A DNA stretch of 36,719 bases, taken from assembly GCA_903867985.1 (NCBI GenBank), contig CAIPTO010000048.1, positions 1-36,719 on the forward strand, written 5' to 3'. The notes below the pieces were generated by a model. The model did no database searches, had not been told where the DNA came from, and worked only from the letters and a program-made list of their open reading frames with translations. Shown piece by piece: positions 1-7,226 of the stretch. This DNA comes from an uncultured Elusimicrobia bacterium (GTDB lineage Bacteria; Elusimicrobiota; Elusimicrobia; Elusimicrobiales; UBA9959). The translations under genes and the position numbers were made by a program. How positions within the stretch are numbered: position 1 is the stretch's first letter; each line of letters starts with the position of its first letter.

Positions 1-21
1 GCTCATGGTTAGTTGCTCCAT
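1..21 (-). CDS. Start of a minus-strand ORF (possible transposase), truncated by the window edge
   Basis: Reading leftwards, AGGAGGG (complement of 27-33) precedes an ATG at 21-19 with five bases between. Seven codons follow before the window ends, translating as MEQLTMS. The ribosome binding site is as good as any in the window, so a real gene probably starts here. If the flanking repeats are an IS21-like end, this would be the transposase (istA type), but seven residues cannot show it. Confidence 0.4.
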
Positions 22-98
22 TTAATCCCTCCTGGCTAGTTGCCTGAAGGGTTAGTTTACCTCAAACCATGACATTTCTACTTGCCGCCACCATGACA
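1..98 (-). mobile_element. Terminal part of a probable IS21-like insertion sequence
   Basis: Two direct copies of ACCATGACATTT lie at 66-77 and 90-101, 24 bases apart. Read on the minus strand, the outer copy gives a TGTCA terminus at about 98, followed by an internal repeat and then a leader with a strong ribosome binding site and an ORF start. As I recall the family, IS21-type elements have TG...CA ends and several copies of a TGACATTT-like repeat just inside each terminus, so this may be the left end of such an element. Only the edge lies in the window and no transposase domain can be read. The assignment therefore rests on the end architecture. Confidence 0.4.
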
Positions 99-133
99 TT
101 TTAAAAAAATCGCTACAAAATATTAAAAGACCC

Positions 134-162
134 TTGACAAGATTATAACGATGGTGTATATT
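134..162 (+). promoter_or_regulatory. Sigma-70 type promoter of the hydrogenase operon
   Basis: A perfect -35 box TTGACA (134-139) is separated by exactly 17 bases from a -10 box TATATT (157-162). Transcription would begin near 169-171, leaving a leader of about 90 bases before the first gene. It lies between the IS-like end and the first response regulator and is the only strong promoter seen upstream of the rex-hydCBA genes. The spacer and leader carry the TAACG/CGTTA operator elements described separately. Confidence 0.75.
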
Positions 163-234
163 ATTTATGTCAGCAACGTTAATTGTGTAACGTTATAAAA
201 TAACGATGCTGACACCATCGTTACGATTGTAACG
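146..234 (+). promoter_or_regulatory. Cluster of TAACG/CGTTA inverted repeats, probable Rex operators
   Basis: Four TAACG words (146, 188, 201, 230) and three CGTTA words (177, 191, 219) are packed into 89 bases. They form several dyads: CGTTAC-GATT-GTAACG (219-234, perfect), TAACGTTA (188-195), TAACGATG/CATCGTTA (201-208/216-223), and a perfect 12-bp pair TAACGATGGTGT/ACACCATCGTTA (146-157/212-223). The dyad at 182-201 begins ATTGTGTAAC and resembles the Rex consensus TTGTGAA-N4-TTCACAA in its left half. One element lies in the promoter spacer and the others just downstream of the start site, a layout suited to repression and looping. Because rex is the second gene, autoregulation by Rex is the simplest reading. 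The protein that binds is inferred. Confidence 0.6.
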
Positions 235-259
235 CAACTTGAGCGGCCGGGAGGACAGC

Positions 260-676
260 ATGGCTAAGATATTATGCATAGACGACGACAGTGATATTCT
301 TGACACCTGCGAAGTGGTGCTTCAGGGTATGGGACACAAGGTTGAGACAGCGATCAACGGCAAAGAGGGCCTGAAGAAGGCCGCCGCGCTCAAGCCGGAC
401 CTTATCATACTGGACGTCATAATGGACGACGCCACCGAAGGCTTTCATACCGCCTGCAAATTCCGCGGGGACGCGGCGCTGAAGCATACCCCGATACTAA
501 TGCTCACCTCCGTAAATGAAACATCGCCCCAGAAATTCAGCGCCAAGGACGGGGAATTCCTGCCCGTTGACGCTTTTATGGAAAAGCCGGTAAAGCCCAA
601 AGAATTCGTGGCCAAGGTAACAGAGCTGCTCGCTTTAAAGAAGGAGCAGATCAATGTTGAAGGCCGCAGAGATTAA
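260..676 (+). CDS. Receiver-only response regulator
   Basis: A 138-residue CheY-like receiver domain with no output domain. Acidic pocket D8-D9-D10, phospho-acceptor D52 (LIILDVIMDD), T83 and K109 (EKP) are all present. The loop after T83 is longer than in CheY, a feature shared with the regulator at 6793. The start is ATG 260, five bases after GGGAGG (249-254), rather than an upstream in-frame TTG at 239. First gene of the hydrogenase operon, ten bases before rex. It presumably accepts phosphate from the sensory hydrogenase-kinase or the receiver-kinase encoded downstream. With no DNA-binding domain it must act by protein contact. The partner is unknown. Confidence 0.85.
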   Translation: MAKILCIDDDSDILDTCEVVLQGMGHKVETAINGKEGLKKAAALKPDLIILDVIMDDATEGFHTACKFRGDAALKHTPILMLTSVNETSPQKFSAKDGEFLPVDAFMEKPVKPKEFVAKVTELLALKKEQINVEGRRD

Positions 677-685
677 GGACCGTTC

Positions 686-1327
686 ATGACAAAGATCCCT
701 CAGCGAACCGTAGAAAGATTCTTCCGCTACTGCCAGTTCCTGCACACAAGGCTTGAAACGGGCGCGGAGTTCGTCTTCTCGCGCGAACTTGCCGCCGCGG
801 TCGGGGTTTCGCCGGAACAGGTCCGGCGCGACCTGATGAACTTCAAACTGAAGGGAACGCCGCAGAGGGGCTACAAACTGCAGGAATTCCTGGATGAGCT
901 CTACGCCCATCTCGAATCCTCTTCGCTGACCAAGATGGTGCTGGTGGGGGTGGGAAACCTGGGGAAGGCCATACTCTCCTATTTCCTTAAGCGCCGGCCT
1001 AACCTTTCCATCGTGGCCGCCTTTGACCTGGACCCGGAAAAGACGGGCAGGGTATATTCCGGCTGCCACGTTCACCACAGCGCCCAGCTTGAAAAAATAG
1101 TAAATAAGGAAAAAGCCGCAGTGGGCATAATAACCGTGCCTGCCGCTTCCGCGCAGGAAGCAGCCGACGCGCTTGTCCGGGCGGGAGTGCGCGGGATAGT
1201 AAATTTCGCCCCGGCTCAGATAAAAGTGCCCGCGGGAGTCTTCCTTGAACAATTAGACATCACGCTTTCCATAGAAAAGGCCGCCTATTTCGCCAGGCGC
1301 ATAAAACTATCCAAGGAGCTGAAATAA
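686..1327 (+). CDS. rex: Redox-sensing transcriptional repressor Rex
   Basis: A 213-residue cytoplasmic repressor that senses the NADH/NAD+ ratio. Residues 8-60 form a winged helix (SREL...VGVSPEQVRRDL recognition region). From residue 83 a Rossmann fold begins with GVGNLG (88-93), followed by an acidic strand end (AFDLDPEK) that fits NAD(H), and a C-terminal domain-swap helix. Length and domain order are typical of the family. NADH binding normally releases Rex from DNA and derepresses fermentative genes. Here it is cotranscribed with the hydrogenase that reoxidises NADH, and TAACG-type dyads lie over the operon promoter, so it probably controls its own operon. Its TAA stop overlaps the hydC ATG by one base. 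Confidence 0.93.
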   Translation: MTKIPQRTVERFFRYCQFLHTRLETGAEFVFSRELAAAVGVSPEQVRRDLMNFKLKGTPQRGYKLQEFLDELYAHLESSSLTKMVLVGVGNLGKAILSYFLKRRPNLSIVAAFDLDPEKTGRVYSGCHVHHSAQLEKIVNKEKAAVGIITVPAASAQEAADALVRAGVRGIVNFAPAQIKVPAGVFLEQLDITLSIEKAAYFARRIKLSKELK

Positions 1328-1800
1328 TGAGCACACAGACAAAGGTTGACAAGATACTTGCCGGCCACGCGTTCGCCAAGCGCGACAAGATCATCCCCAT
1401 CCTCCAGGAGATACAGGAAGCCGAAGGCTATATCTCACAGAACGCGGTGGTAAAGGTTTCCAGGCACCTTTCCATGCCGGCCTCGAAGATCTACGGAGTG
1501 GCGACTTTTTACAACCAGTTCCGCTTTAAAGCGCGGGGCAAGTACCACATCATGGTATGCCGCGGCACGGCCTGTCATGTCAAAGGCTCGCTTTCCGCCC
1601 TTCGCCTCGTAGAGGACTGCCTTAAAATAAAGGCCGGGGACACGACCCGCGACGGACTCTTCAGTATAGAAGTGGTAGTCTGCATGGGCGCCTGCGGCCT
1701 GGCCCCGGTTATCAGCCTGAACGGGGAATGCCACGCGAAAGTAACCCCAGAGAAACTTAAGAATTTAGTTGAAGAGCTCAAGCTGAAGGAGACAAAATGA
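1327..1800 (+). CDS. hydC: [FeFe] hydrogenase subunit HydC (NuoE-like)
   Basis: A 157-residue thioredoxin-like [2Fe-2S] protein of the NuoE family, the small electron-transfer subunit of trimeric HydABC hydrogenases. The four cluster ligands are C78, C83, C119 and C123 (CRGTAC and CMGAC motifs). An N-terminal helical bundle contains the typical IYGVATFYNQF segment at about 55-66. AAGGAG (1314-1319) precedes the ATG, which overlaps the rex stop. The gene's own stop overlaps the hydB start in ATGA, so translation is likely coupled. It should pass electrons to or from the FMN site of HydB. NuoE proteins of formate dehydrogenases look similar, but the hydA neighbour settles the role. Confidence 0.92.
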   Translation: MSTQTKVDKILAGHAFAKRDKIIPILQEIQEAEGYISQNAVVKVSRHLSMPASKIYGVATFYNQFRFKARGKYHIMVCRGTACHVKGSLSALRLVEDCLKIKAGDTTRDGLFSIEVVVCMGACGLAPVISLNGECHAKVTPEKLKNLVEELKLKETK

Positions 1801-4800
1801 CATCATCCGCTGATAATTTTATAAACACCGCCCTCTCCTCTCTGCCGGAGAAACAGAGAAACGCTTTTTTAACAGGCGCCTTCGGCAAGGGGGACTGGAC
1901 CATAAAGACCGCGGAGCTGCGCCACGAGACGGTAAAGCAGCCCATAATTTACGTGGGAGCCGGGACTTGCGGCCTGGCCGCCGGAGCCGGGAAGACGCTG
2001 GCAGAGGTAAAGACCTGGCTGAAGAAAAAAAAGATAAAAGCCGAGATCGTGGAAGTGGGCTGCATCGGTTATTGCGCGGCCGAGCCGCTGCTGGACGTTC
2101 GTCTGCCCGACATGCCCAGGATCTCATTCCAGCGGGCGACCGCCGAAACGACCGCGGAACTGCTTGATTCTGTTTTTACAAAGCGCTCCCCGCGCAAAGA
2201 AAATGTTCTGGGACAATTCGCGTCTGAAGGCGCGAAGCTCTGGCCCGGAGTGCCGCTGATGAGCGAGCACCCTTTCTTTAAGAACCAGATGCGCTTCGTC
2301 CTGAAGAACTGCGGCCTGGTAAACCCTATTTCCATAGAGGAATACATCGCCAGGGGCGGCTACAGCGCTTTCCTAAAAAGCATACACACCATGACGCCCG
2401 TCCAGGTCTGCCAGGATGTTGAGACCAGCGGATTGCGCGGGCGCGGCGGCGGCGGTTTCCCGACGGGCAAAAAATGGAAGATGGCGCTTAACTCCGACGC
2501 CGACCAGAAGTATATCATCTGCAACGCCGACGAAGGCGATCCGGGCGCGTTCATGGACCGTGCGGTCATTGAAGGCGACCCGCACAGGGTGCTGGAAGGT
2601 CTGGCCATCGGGGCTTACGCCATACACGCCTCCAAAGCTTATGTTTACATACGCGCCGAATACCCGCTAGCGGTGAAGAACCTCACGAAAGCTATAGCCG
2701 ACGCCAAGAAAATGGGGCTGCTGGGCGAGAATATTTACGGCAGCGGATTTGACCTCGACGTGATCATCAAGATGGGCGCCGGGGCTTTCGTCTGCGGAGA
2801 AGAGACGGCCCTCATGCACAGCATAGAAGGCAAGCGCGGAATGCCCAAACCCCGGCCGCCATATCCCACGGTGCGCGGACTTTTCGGCAAGCCTACGGTA
2901 ATTAATAATGTAGAAACGCTGGCGAATGTCGCAGAGATCATTGAAACCGGCGCGGACAACTTCGCGAAAATCGGCACAAAGACCAGCAAAGGAACAAAAG
3001 TGTTCGCCCTTTCGGGCATGGTGCGGCGCACCGGCCTGGTGGAGGTTCCGATGGGCACAAAGCTCCGCCAGGTGGTCTTCGACATAGGCGGCGGCATCCC
3101 TAACGGTAAAAAGTGCAAAGCCGTGCAGATAGGCGGCCCCTCGGGCGGCTGCATACCCGAAGCGCATCTCGACCTTGAATGCGACTATGAAGCGCTCAAA
3201 AATTTCGGCGCGATCATGGGCTCCGGCGGGCTGGTGGTGCTGGACGAAAACACCTGCATGGTCGACCTGGCGAAATATTTCATGGAATTCATACAGAACG
3301 AATCCTGCGGAAAATGCATCCCCTGCCGGGAGGGCACGCACCGCATGCTGGAGATCCTGCAGGCTATAACCCGCCCGCGCCGCAAAGAGGACGGCCTCGA
3401 CGCGCTATTCCGCTTCCAGGGGATAATGTACCTGAAAGAGCTGGGAGAGATCATAAAAAAAACCTCCCTGTGCGGACTCGGTCAGACCGCGCCGAACCCC
3501 GTGCTTTCAACGCTAAAATGGTTCCGCGACGAATATGAAGCCCATATCTTCGACCGCCAGTGCCCGGCCGGGGCCTGCCGCGAACTGGTGGGAGCTCCGT
3601 GCCAGAGCGGCTGCCCCGTGGGCACCGAGGTCTGGCGCTACATAGCGCACGCCAGCCGCGGCGAATACGAGGACGCCTACCGGACCATCCGGGCGGCGAA
3701 CCCCTTCCCGTCGGTCTGCGCCCGCGTCTGCGATCACCCCTGCGAAACGGTCTGCCGCTGCGGCACCACCGGCGGAGAACCGATAGCTATACGCACGCTC
3801 AAACGCTTTATCGTGGATAAGGTCCCGGCCTCGGCTTACAGGCACGCCCCGGTAACCGTCAAGGCCGGAGCGCCCGCCGTCGCCGTAATAGGCGCGGGGC
3901 CTTCCGGCCTCACGGCAGCCCACCAGCTCTCGCTTCAGGGATATAAAGTCACGATCTTTGAGAAAGAGTCAAAACCGGGCGGCATGCTGATCTCAGGCAT
4001 TCCGCAATACCGCCTGCCGCGCGCTGTGCTGGAGAAAGAGATCTCCGCCCTGCTCAATAAGAATATCTCGCTTAAATGCGGGAAAGAACTTGGGAGGGAT
4101 TTTACGCTGGAAAGCCTTTCCAAAGCCGGCTTCAAAGCCGTCTATGTCGCGCTTGGCTCCCACAAGAGCAAGAAACTGGGACTTAGGGACGAAGAGAGCG
4201 AAGGCGTGATCCCCGGCATCAAGTTCCTGAAAGCTTATAACCTTGAAGGCAAATCGCTCGCCCGGGGACGGGTGGCTGTTATCGGCGGAGGAAATTCCGC
4301 GCTTGACGCCGCCCGGGTAGCCGTACGGCAGAAGGGCGTAAAATCGGTAACCGTCTTCTATCGCCGCAGCCGCTCTGAAATGCCGGCTTACGCGGAAGAG
4401 ATAGAGGCCGCGCTGCAGGAAGGCGTGAAACTTGAAGTTCTACAGGCTCCGGAGGGATTGGTCACAAAGGGCGGCCGTCTTACCGGAGTGAAGTTCACGC
4501 GCAACGAGCTTGGGCCGAGGGACGCCAGCGGACGCGCCCGCCCGGTACCAGTCGCCGGCAGCGAACACGTGGTGGAAGCGGACACGCTTATCGCCGCCAT
4601 CAGCGAAGAGCCGGAAACGCAGCCTCTGTCGGAACTTACTCTGTCGAAATACGGCCTGCTTGTGACTAACGGCCAGTCATATTCCACCGGCCGCGCGGGA
4701 GTATTCGCCGGCGGAGACGTTACAACCGGTCCCGGCACGGTGATCAACGCCGTCGCCGCCGGAAAGAACGCCGCCGTTATGATCGACCGGTTCCTCACCG

Positions 4801-5042
4801 GCAAACAGCTGAGGGTCATAAAGAAGGTCCGGCTGCCGTCGGTTTATGTCGAGCCCGTCCAGTCCGCGCAGGACGGCGGGACGGCGGGACGGCTGGCGGC
4901 CGTCCACCTGGCCGCCGCGGCGCGCGCCAAAAACTTCAAAGAAGTGGACCTGTGCGTGACGGAAAAACACGCGCTGTGCGAAGCCGGCCGATGCCTGCGC
5001 TGCGACATCGAATTCACACAACCCGAGCAAGGAGAGAGGTGA
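1797..5042 (+). CDS. hydB: HydB (NuoF-like) fused to an NfnB/GltD-type NADPH oxidoreductase
   Basis: A 1081-residue flavoprotein. Residues 50-125 are a thioredoxin-like [2Fe-2S] domain with three recognisable Cys (C58, C89, C93). Residues about 180-575 are the NuoF core with the GRGGGGFPTG (215-224) and NADEGDPGAF (243-252) NADH/FMN motifs and a [4Fe-4S] site (C504, C507, C510, C559). Standard HydB ends with a small ferredoxin domain. Here residues 600-1060 form a complete NfnB/GltD-like module: N-terminal Cys-rich cluster region (C602, C606, C641, C645, C649, C653, C655), FAD motif GAGPSG (699-704), NADPH motif GGGNSALDAAR (830-840), YRRSRSEMPA (855-864) and a C-terminal FAD-binding GGD motif. 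I infer an enzyme able to connect NADH, NADPH, ferredoxin and H2. It overlaps hydC by four bases and precedes hydA by four. Confidence 0.9.
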   Translation: MTSSADNFINTALSSLPEKQRNAFLTGAFGKGDWTIKTAELRHETVKQPIIYVGAGTCGLAAGAGKTLAEVKTWLKKKKIKAEIVEVGCIGYCAAEPLLDVRLPDMPRISFQRATAETTAELLDSVFTKRSPRKENVLGQFASEGAKLWPGVPLMSEHPFFKNQMRFVLKNCGLVNPISIEEYIARGGYSAFLKSIHTMTPVQVCQDVETSGLRGRGGGGFPTGKKWKMALNSDADQKYIICNADEGDPGAFMDRAVIEGDPHRVLEGLAIGAYAIHASKAYVYIRAEYPLAVKNLTKAIADAKKMGLLGENIYGSGFDLDVIIKMGAGAFVCGEETALMHSIEGKRGMPKPRPPYPTVRGLFGKPTVINNVETLANVAEIIETGADNFAKIGTKTSKGTKVFALSGMVRRTGLVEVPMGTKLRQVVFDIGGGIPNGKKCKAVQIGGPSGGCIPEAHLDLECDYEALKNFGAIMGSGGLVVLDENTCMVDLAKYFMEFIQNESCGKCIPCREGTHRMLEILQAITRPRRKEDGLDALFRFQGIMYLKELGEIIKKTSLCGLGQTAPNPVLSTLKWFRDEYEAHIFDRQCPAGACRELVGAPCQSGCPVGTEVWRYIAHASRGEYEDAYRTIRAANPFPSVCARVCDHPCETVCRCGTTGGEPIAIRTLKRFIVDKVPASAYRHAPVTVKAGAPAVAVIGAGPSGLTAAHQLSLQGYKVTIFEKESKPGGMLISGIPQYRLPRAVLEKEISALLNKNISLKCGKELGRDFTLESLSKAGFKAVYVALGSHKSKKLGLRDEESEGVIPGIKFLKAYNLEGKSLARGRVAVIGGGNSALDAARVAVRQKGVKSVTVFYRRSRSEMPAYAEEIEAALQEGVKLEVLQAPEGLVTKGGRLTGVKFTRNELGPRDASGRARPVPVAGSEHVVEADTLIAAISEEPETQPLSELTLSKYGLLVTNGQSYSTGRAGVFAGGDVTTGPGTVINAVAAGKNAAVMIDRFLTGKQLRVIKKVRLPSVYVEPVQSAQDGGTAGRLAAVHLAAAARAKNFKEVDLCVTEKHALCEAGRCLRCDIEFTQPEQGER

Positions 5043-5046
5043 TATC

Positions 5047-6768
5047 ATGTTAAACATAGAAGTTAACGGCAAAGCCGTACAAGCTAATCAGGGCGAGACT
5101 ATACTGCAGGTGCTCACCCGCCAGGGGATAAAGGTCCCCACGCTGTGTCATCTTCCGGGTCTCGCGCCTTCAGGAGCCTGCCGCATGTGCGTGGTAGAGG
5201 TTGAGGGCGCGCCCTCGCTGATACCCTCCTGCTCCTATCCGGCGGCGGACGGCATGAAGATAAAAACCAACACGCCGCAGATCCTTTCGGCGCGCAAAGC
5301 CATTGTGGAGCTGCTGCTTTCAAACCACCCGCAGGATTGTCTTTACTGCATACGCGGGGGGGATTGCGACCTCCAGCGCCTAGCCAAACAGCACGGGATA
5401 CGCAATCGTGTTTTCAGCGGGGAACGTGTCAGACGGGAGAAAGACACCTCAAGCCCTTCCATAGTCCGGGACCCTGAAAAGTGCATATTGTGCGGCAAAT
5501 GCGTGCGGGTCTGCGAGGAAGTTCAGAATGTCTCGGCCATAGATTTCATACACCGCGGGAATAAAACCGTGATCGGCACGGCCTACAACCAGGGACTCAA
5601 CGTCTCAAGCTGTATCAACTGCGGTCAGTGCGTGCTTGTCTGCCCCACGGCAGCGCTCTCCGAGAAGAGCCATGTTAACGATGTGCTGAAAGTCCTGAGC
5701 GCTCCGGGAAAATACGTGGTGGTTCAGCACGCCCCGGCGGTCTCGGTTTCCATAGCCGAGGAGTTCAACTACAAGCCCGGCACGGACATTGACGGCAAAA
5801 TGACCGCGGCCCTGCGTAAAGTCGGTTTCAAAAAAGTTTTTGACACCTCCTTTACCGCCGACCTCACCATCATGGAGGAGGGTTCGGAACTGGTAAAACG
5901 CGCTACCGGCGGCGGAGTGCTGCCCATGTTCACAAGCTGTTCACCAGGCTGGATAAAGTTCGTCGAGCAGTTCTATCCGGAGTTCATACCGAATCTCTCC
6001 ACCTGCAAGAGCCCCCAGCAGATGATGGGCGCGCTCATAAAGTCGTTCTTCGCGGAGCGGGAAAAGATAGATCCGGCCAACATCGTCAGCGTCTCGATAA
6101 TGCCCTGCACGGCTAAGAAATTCGAATGCGGACGCCCGGAAATGGGACGAAATTCTCACAGCGACGTGGACTACGTACTCACGACCCGCGAATTCGCTGA
6201 ACTGCTGCGGATCACGGGAGTAGATCCTTCAGTTCTTGAACCGGAAACCCCGGACACCCCGTTCGGGGAGCGGTCAAGCGCCGGCAAGATGTTCGGCGCT
6301 TCCGGCGGAGTCATGGAGGCGGCGGTGCGCAGCGCGTACTTCCTTATTACCGGCGGAGAAATGCCTAAGTACACCATACAGGAACTGCGCGGAATGAAAG
6401 GGTCCAAGGAGCTCCGGGTTAAAGCCGGAAAGATAGAACTGGGCGCGGCTGTGGTCTCGGGCCTTGGCGCGGCGCGCAAACTGATGGAAGAAATTAAAGC
6501 CGGCCGTTCCGACCTTCAGTTCATCGAGGTTATGACCTGCCCCGGCGGATGCATTAACGGCGGAGGACAGCCGCTGCGAGCGGACATCGAAGCGGTCAAA
6601 GCGCGTATGAACACGCTGCACCAGATAGACAAGGACGCTCCGCTGCGCGTGAGCCACAAGAATACGCAAGTCAAGCGCCTGTACGAAGAGTTTCTGGGCG
6701 CCCCGCTCGGCCACAAGAGTCACGAGCTGCTGCACACACATTACAACAAGCGCGACGTCCTAGCCTAG
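5047..6768 (+). CDS. hydA: [FeFe] hydrogenase catalytic subunit HydA
   Basis: A 573-residue cytoplasmic hydrogenase with a domain order close to Clostridium pasteurianum CpI. It has an N-terminal [2Fe-2S] domain (C34, C45, C48, C62), a His-Cys cluster segment (H94, C98, C101, C107), two [4Fe-4S] clusters (C146/C149/C152/C156 and C189/C192/C195/C199), and the H-cluster domain. Motif L2 is MPCTAKK (C354). L3 is MTCPGGCINGGG (C498, C502). The C-terminus has the usual HTHY. Motif L1 reads TSCSPGW: C298 matches the proton-transfer Cys, but S299 stands where CpI has ligand C300. Spacing from S299 to C354 is 55 residues, as in CpI, so the alignment is secure. An extra C320 lies in LSTCKSP. RBS GAGAGGTGAT precedes the ATG. 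Expected partner of HydB and HydC in bifurcating H2 production. Confidence 0.93.
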   Translation: MLNIEVNGKAVQANQGETILQVLTRQGIKVPTLCHLPGLAPSGACRMCVVEVEGAPSLIPSCSYPAADGMKIKTNTPQILSARKAIVELLLSNHPQDCLYCIRGGDCDLQRLAKQHGIRNRVFSGERVRREKDTSSPSIVRDPEKCILCGKCVRVCEEVQNVSAIDFIHRGNKTVIGTAYNQGLNVSSCINCGQCVLVCPTAALSEKSHVNDVLKVLSAPGKYVVVQHAPAVSVSIAEEFNYKPGTDIDGKMTAALRKVGFKKVFDTSFTADLTIMEEGSELVKRATGGGVLPMFTSCSPGWIKFVEQFYPEFIPNLSTCKSPQQMMGALIKSFFAEREKIDPANIVSVSIMPCTAKKFECGRPEMGRNSHSDVDYVLTTREFAELLRITGVDPSVLEPETPDTPFGERSSAGKMFGASGGVMEAAVRSAYFLITGGEMPKYTIQELRGMKGSKELRVKAGKIELGAAVVSGLGAARKLMEEIKAGRSDLQFIEVMTCPGGCINGGGQPLRADIEAVKARMNTLHQIDKDAPLRVSHKNTQVKRLYEEFLGAPLGHKSHELLHTHYNKRDVLA

Positions 6769-6792
6769 GCGCGAAAAACGAGGTTTAAATAT

Positions 6793-7185
6793 ATGATCAC
6801 CACGAAGAACATTCTTATAGTCGACGACGACATAGACCTGCTGGAACAGACCTCTTTGACAATGAAGGCGGAGGGGTACCGGGTGGCGACAGCCCAAAGC
6901 CAGGAGCAAGCCGAGGAAACGCTGCTGGAGTTCATACCCGATCTGGCCATCATCGACCTGATGATGGAGCACATGGACTCCGGGTTCGCCCTGTGCCATC
7001 ACATTAAAAAGCTTTATCCGGAAGTGCCGGTGATAATGCTTACGGCCGTGGCCGCGGCGACCGGCATAGATTTTGCCGCGCGCCAGGACGGCTCCGCCTC
7101 GTGGATGAAGGCCGATGTTCTGCTGGACAAGCCGGCCCGTCCCGAACAGCTCAGAGGTGAAGTGCGCCGCCTTATGCGGATTTAA
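6793..7185 (+). CDS. Receiver-only response regulator
   Basis: A 130-residue receiver domain with D11-D12-D13, phospho-acceptor D55 (LAIIDLMMEH), T84 and K113 (LDKP). No output domain is present. It shares with the first regulator of this operon a GF-containing segment after the phosphorylated Asp and a long loop before the Lys, so both belong to one subfamily. It lies 24 bases after hydA and 41 bases before the sensory hydrogenase-kinase, which makes that kinase the most likely phosphodonor. GAGG (6780-6783) is the probable ribosome binding site. Its downstream target is not evident. Confidence 0.85.
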   Translation: MITTKNILIVDDDIDLLEQTSLTMKAEGYRVATAQSQEQAEETLLEFIPDLAIIDLMMEHMDSGFALCHHIKKLYPEVPVIMLTAVAAATGIDFAARQDGSASWMKADVLLDKPARPEQLRGEVRRLMRI

Positions 7186-7226
7186 CAAAGAGATGAAATT
7201 TGCGGGCCCGCGGGAGTAATTACACC

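Noticed and set aside
635-1252. Long minus-strand ORF opposite rex
   Set aside because: It is a frame shadow of a well-supported gene with GC-rich third positions and has no recognisable motif.
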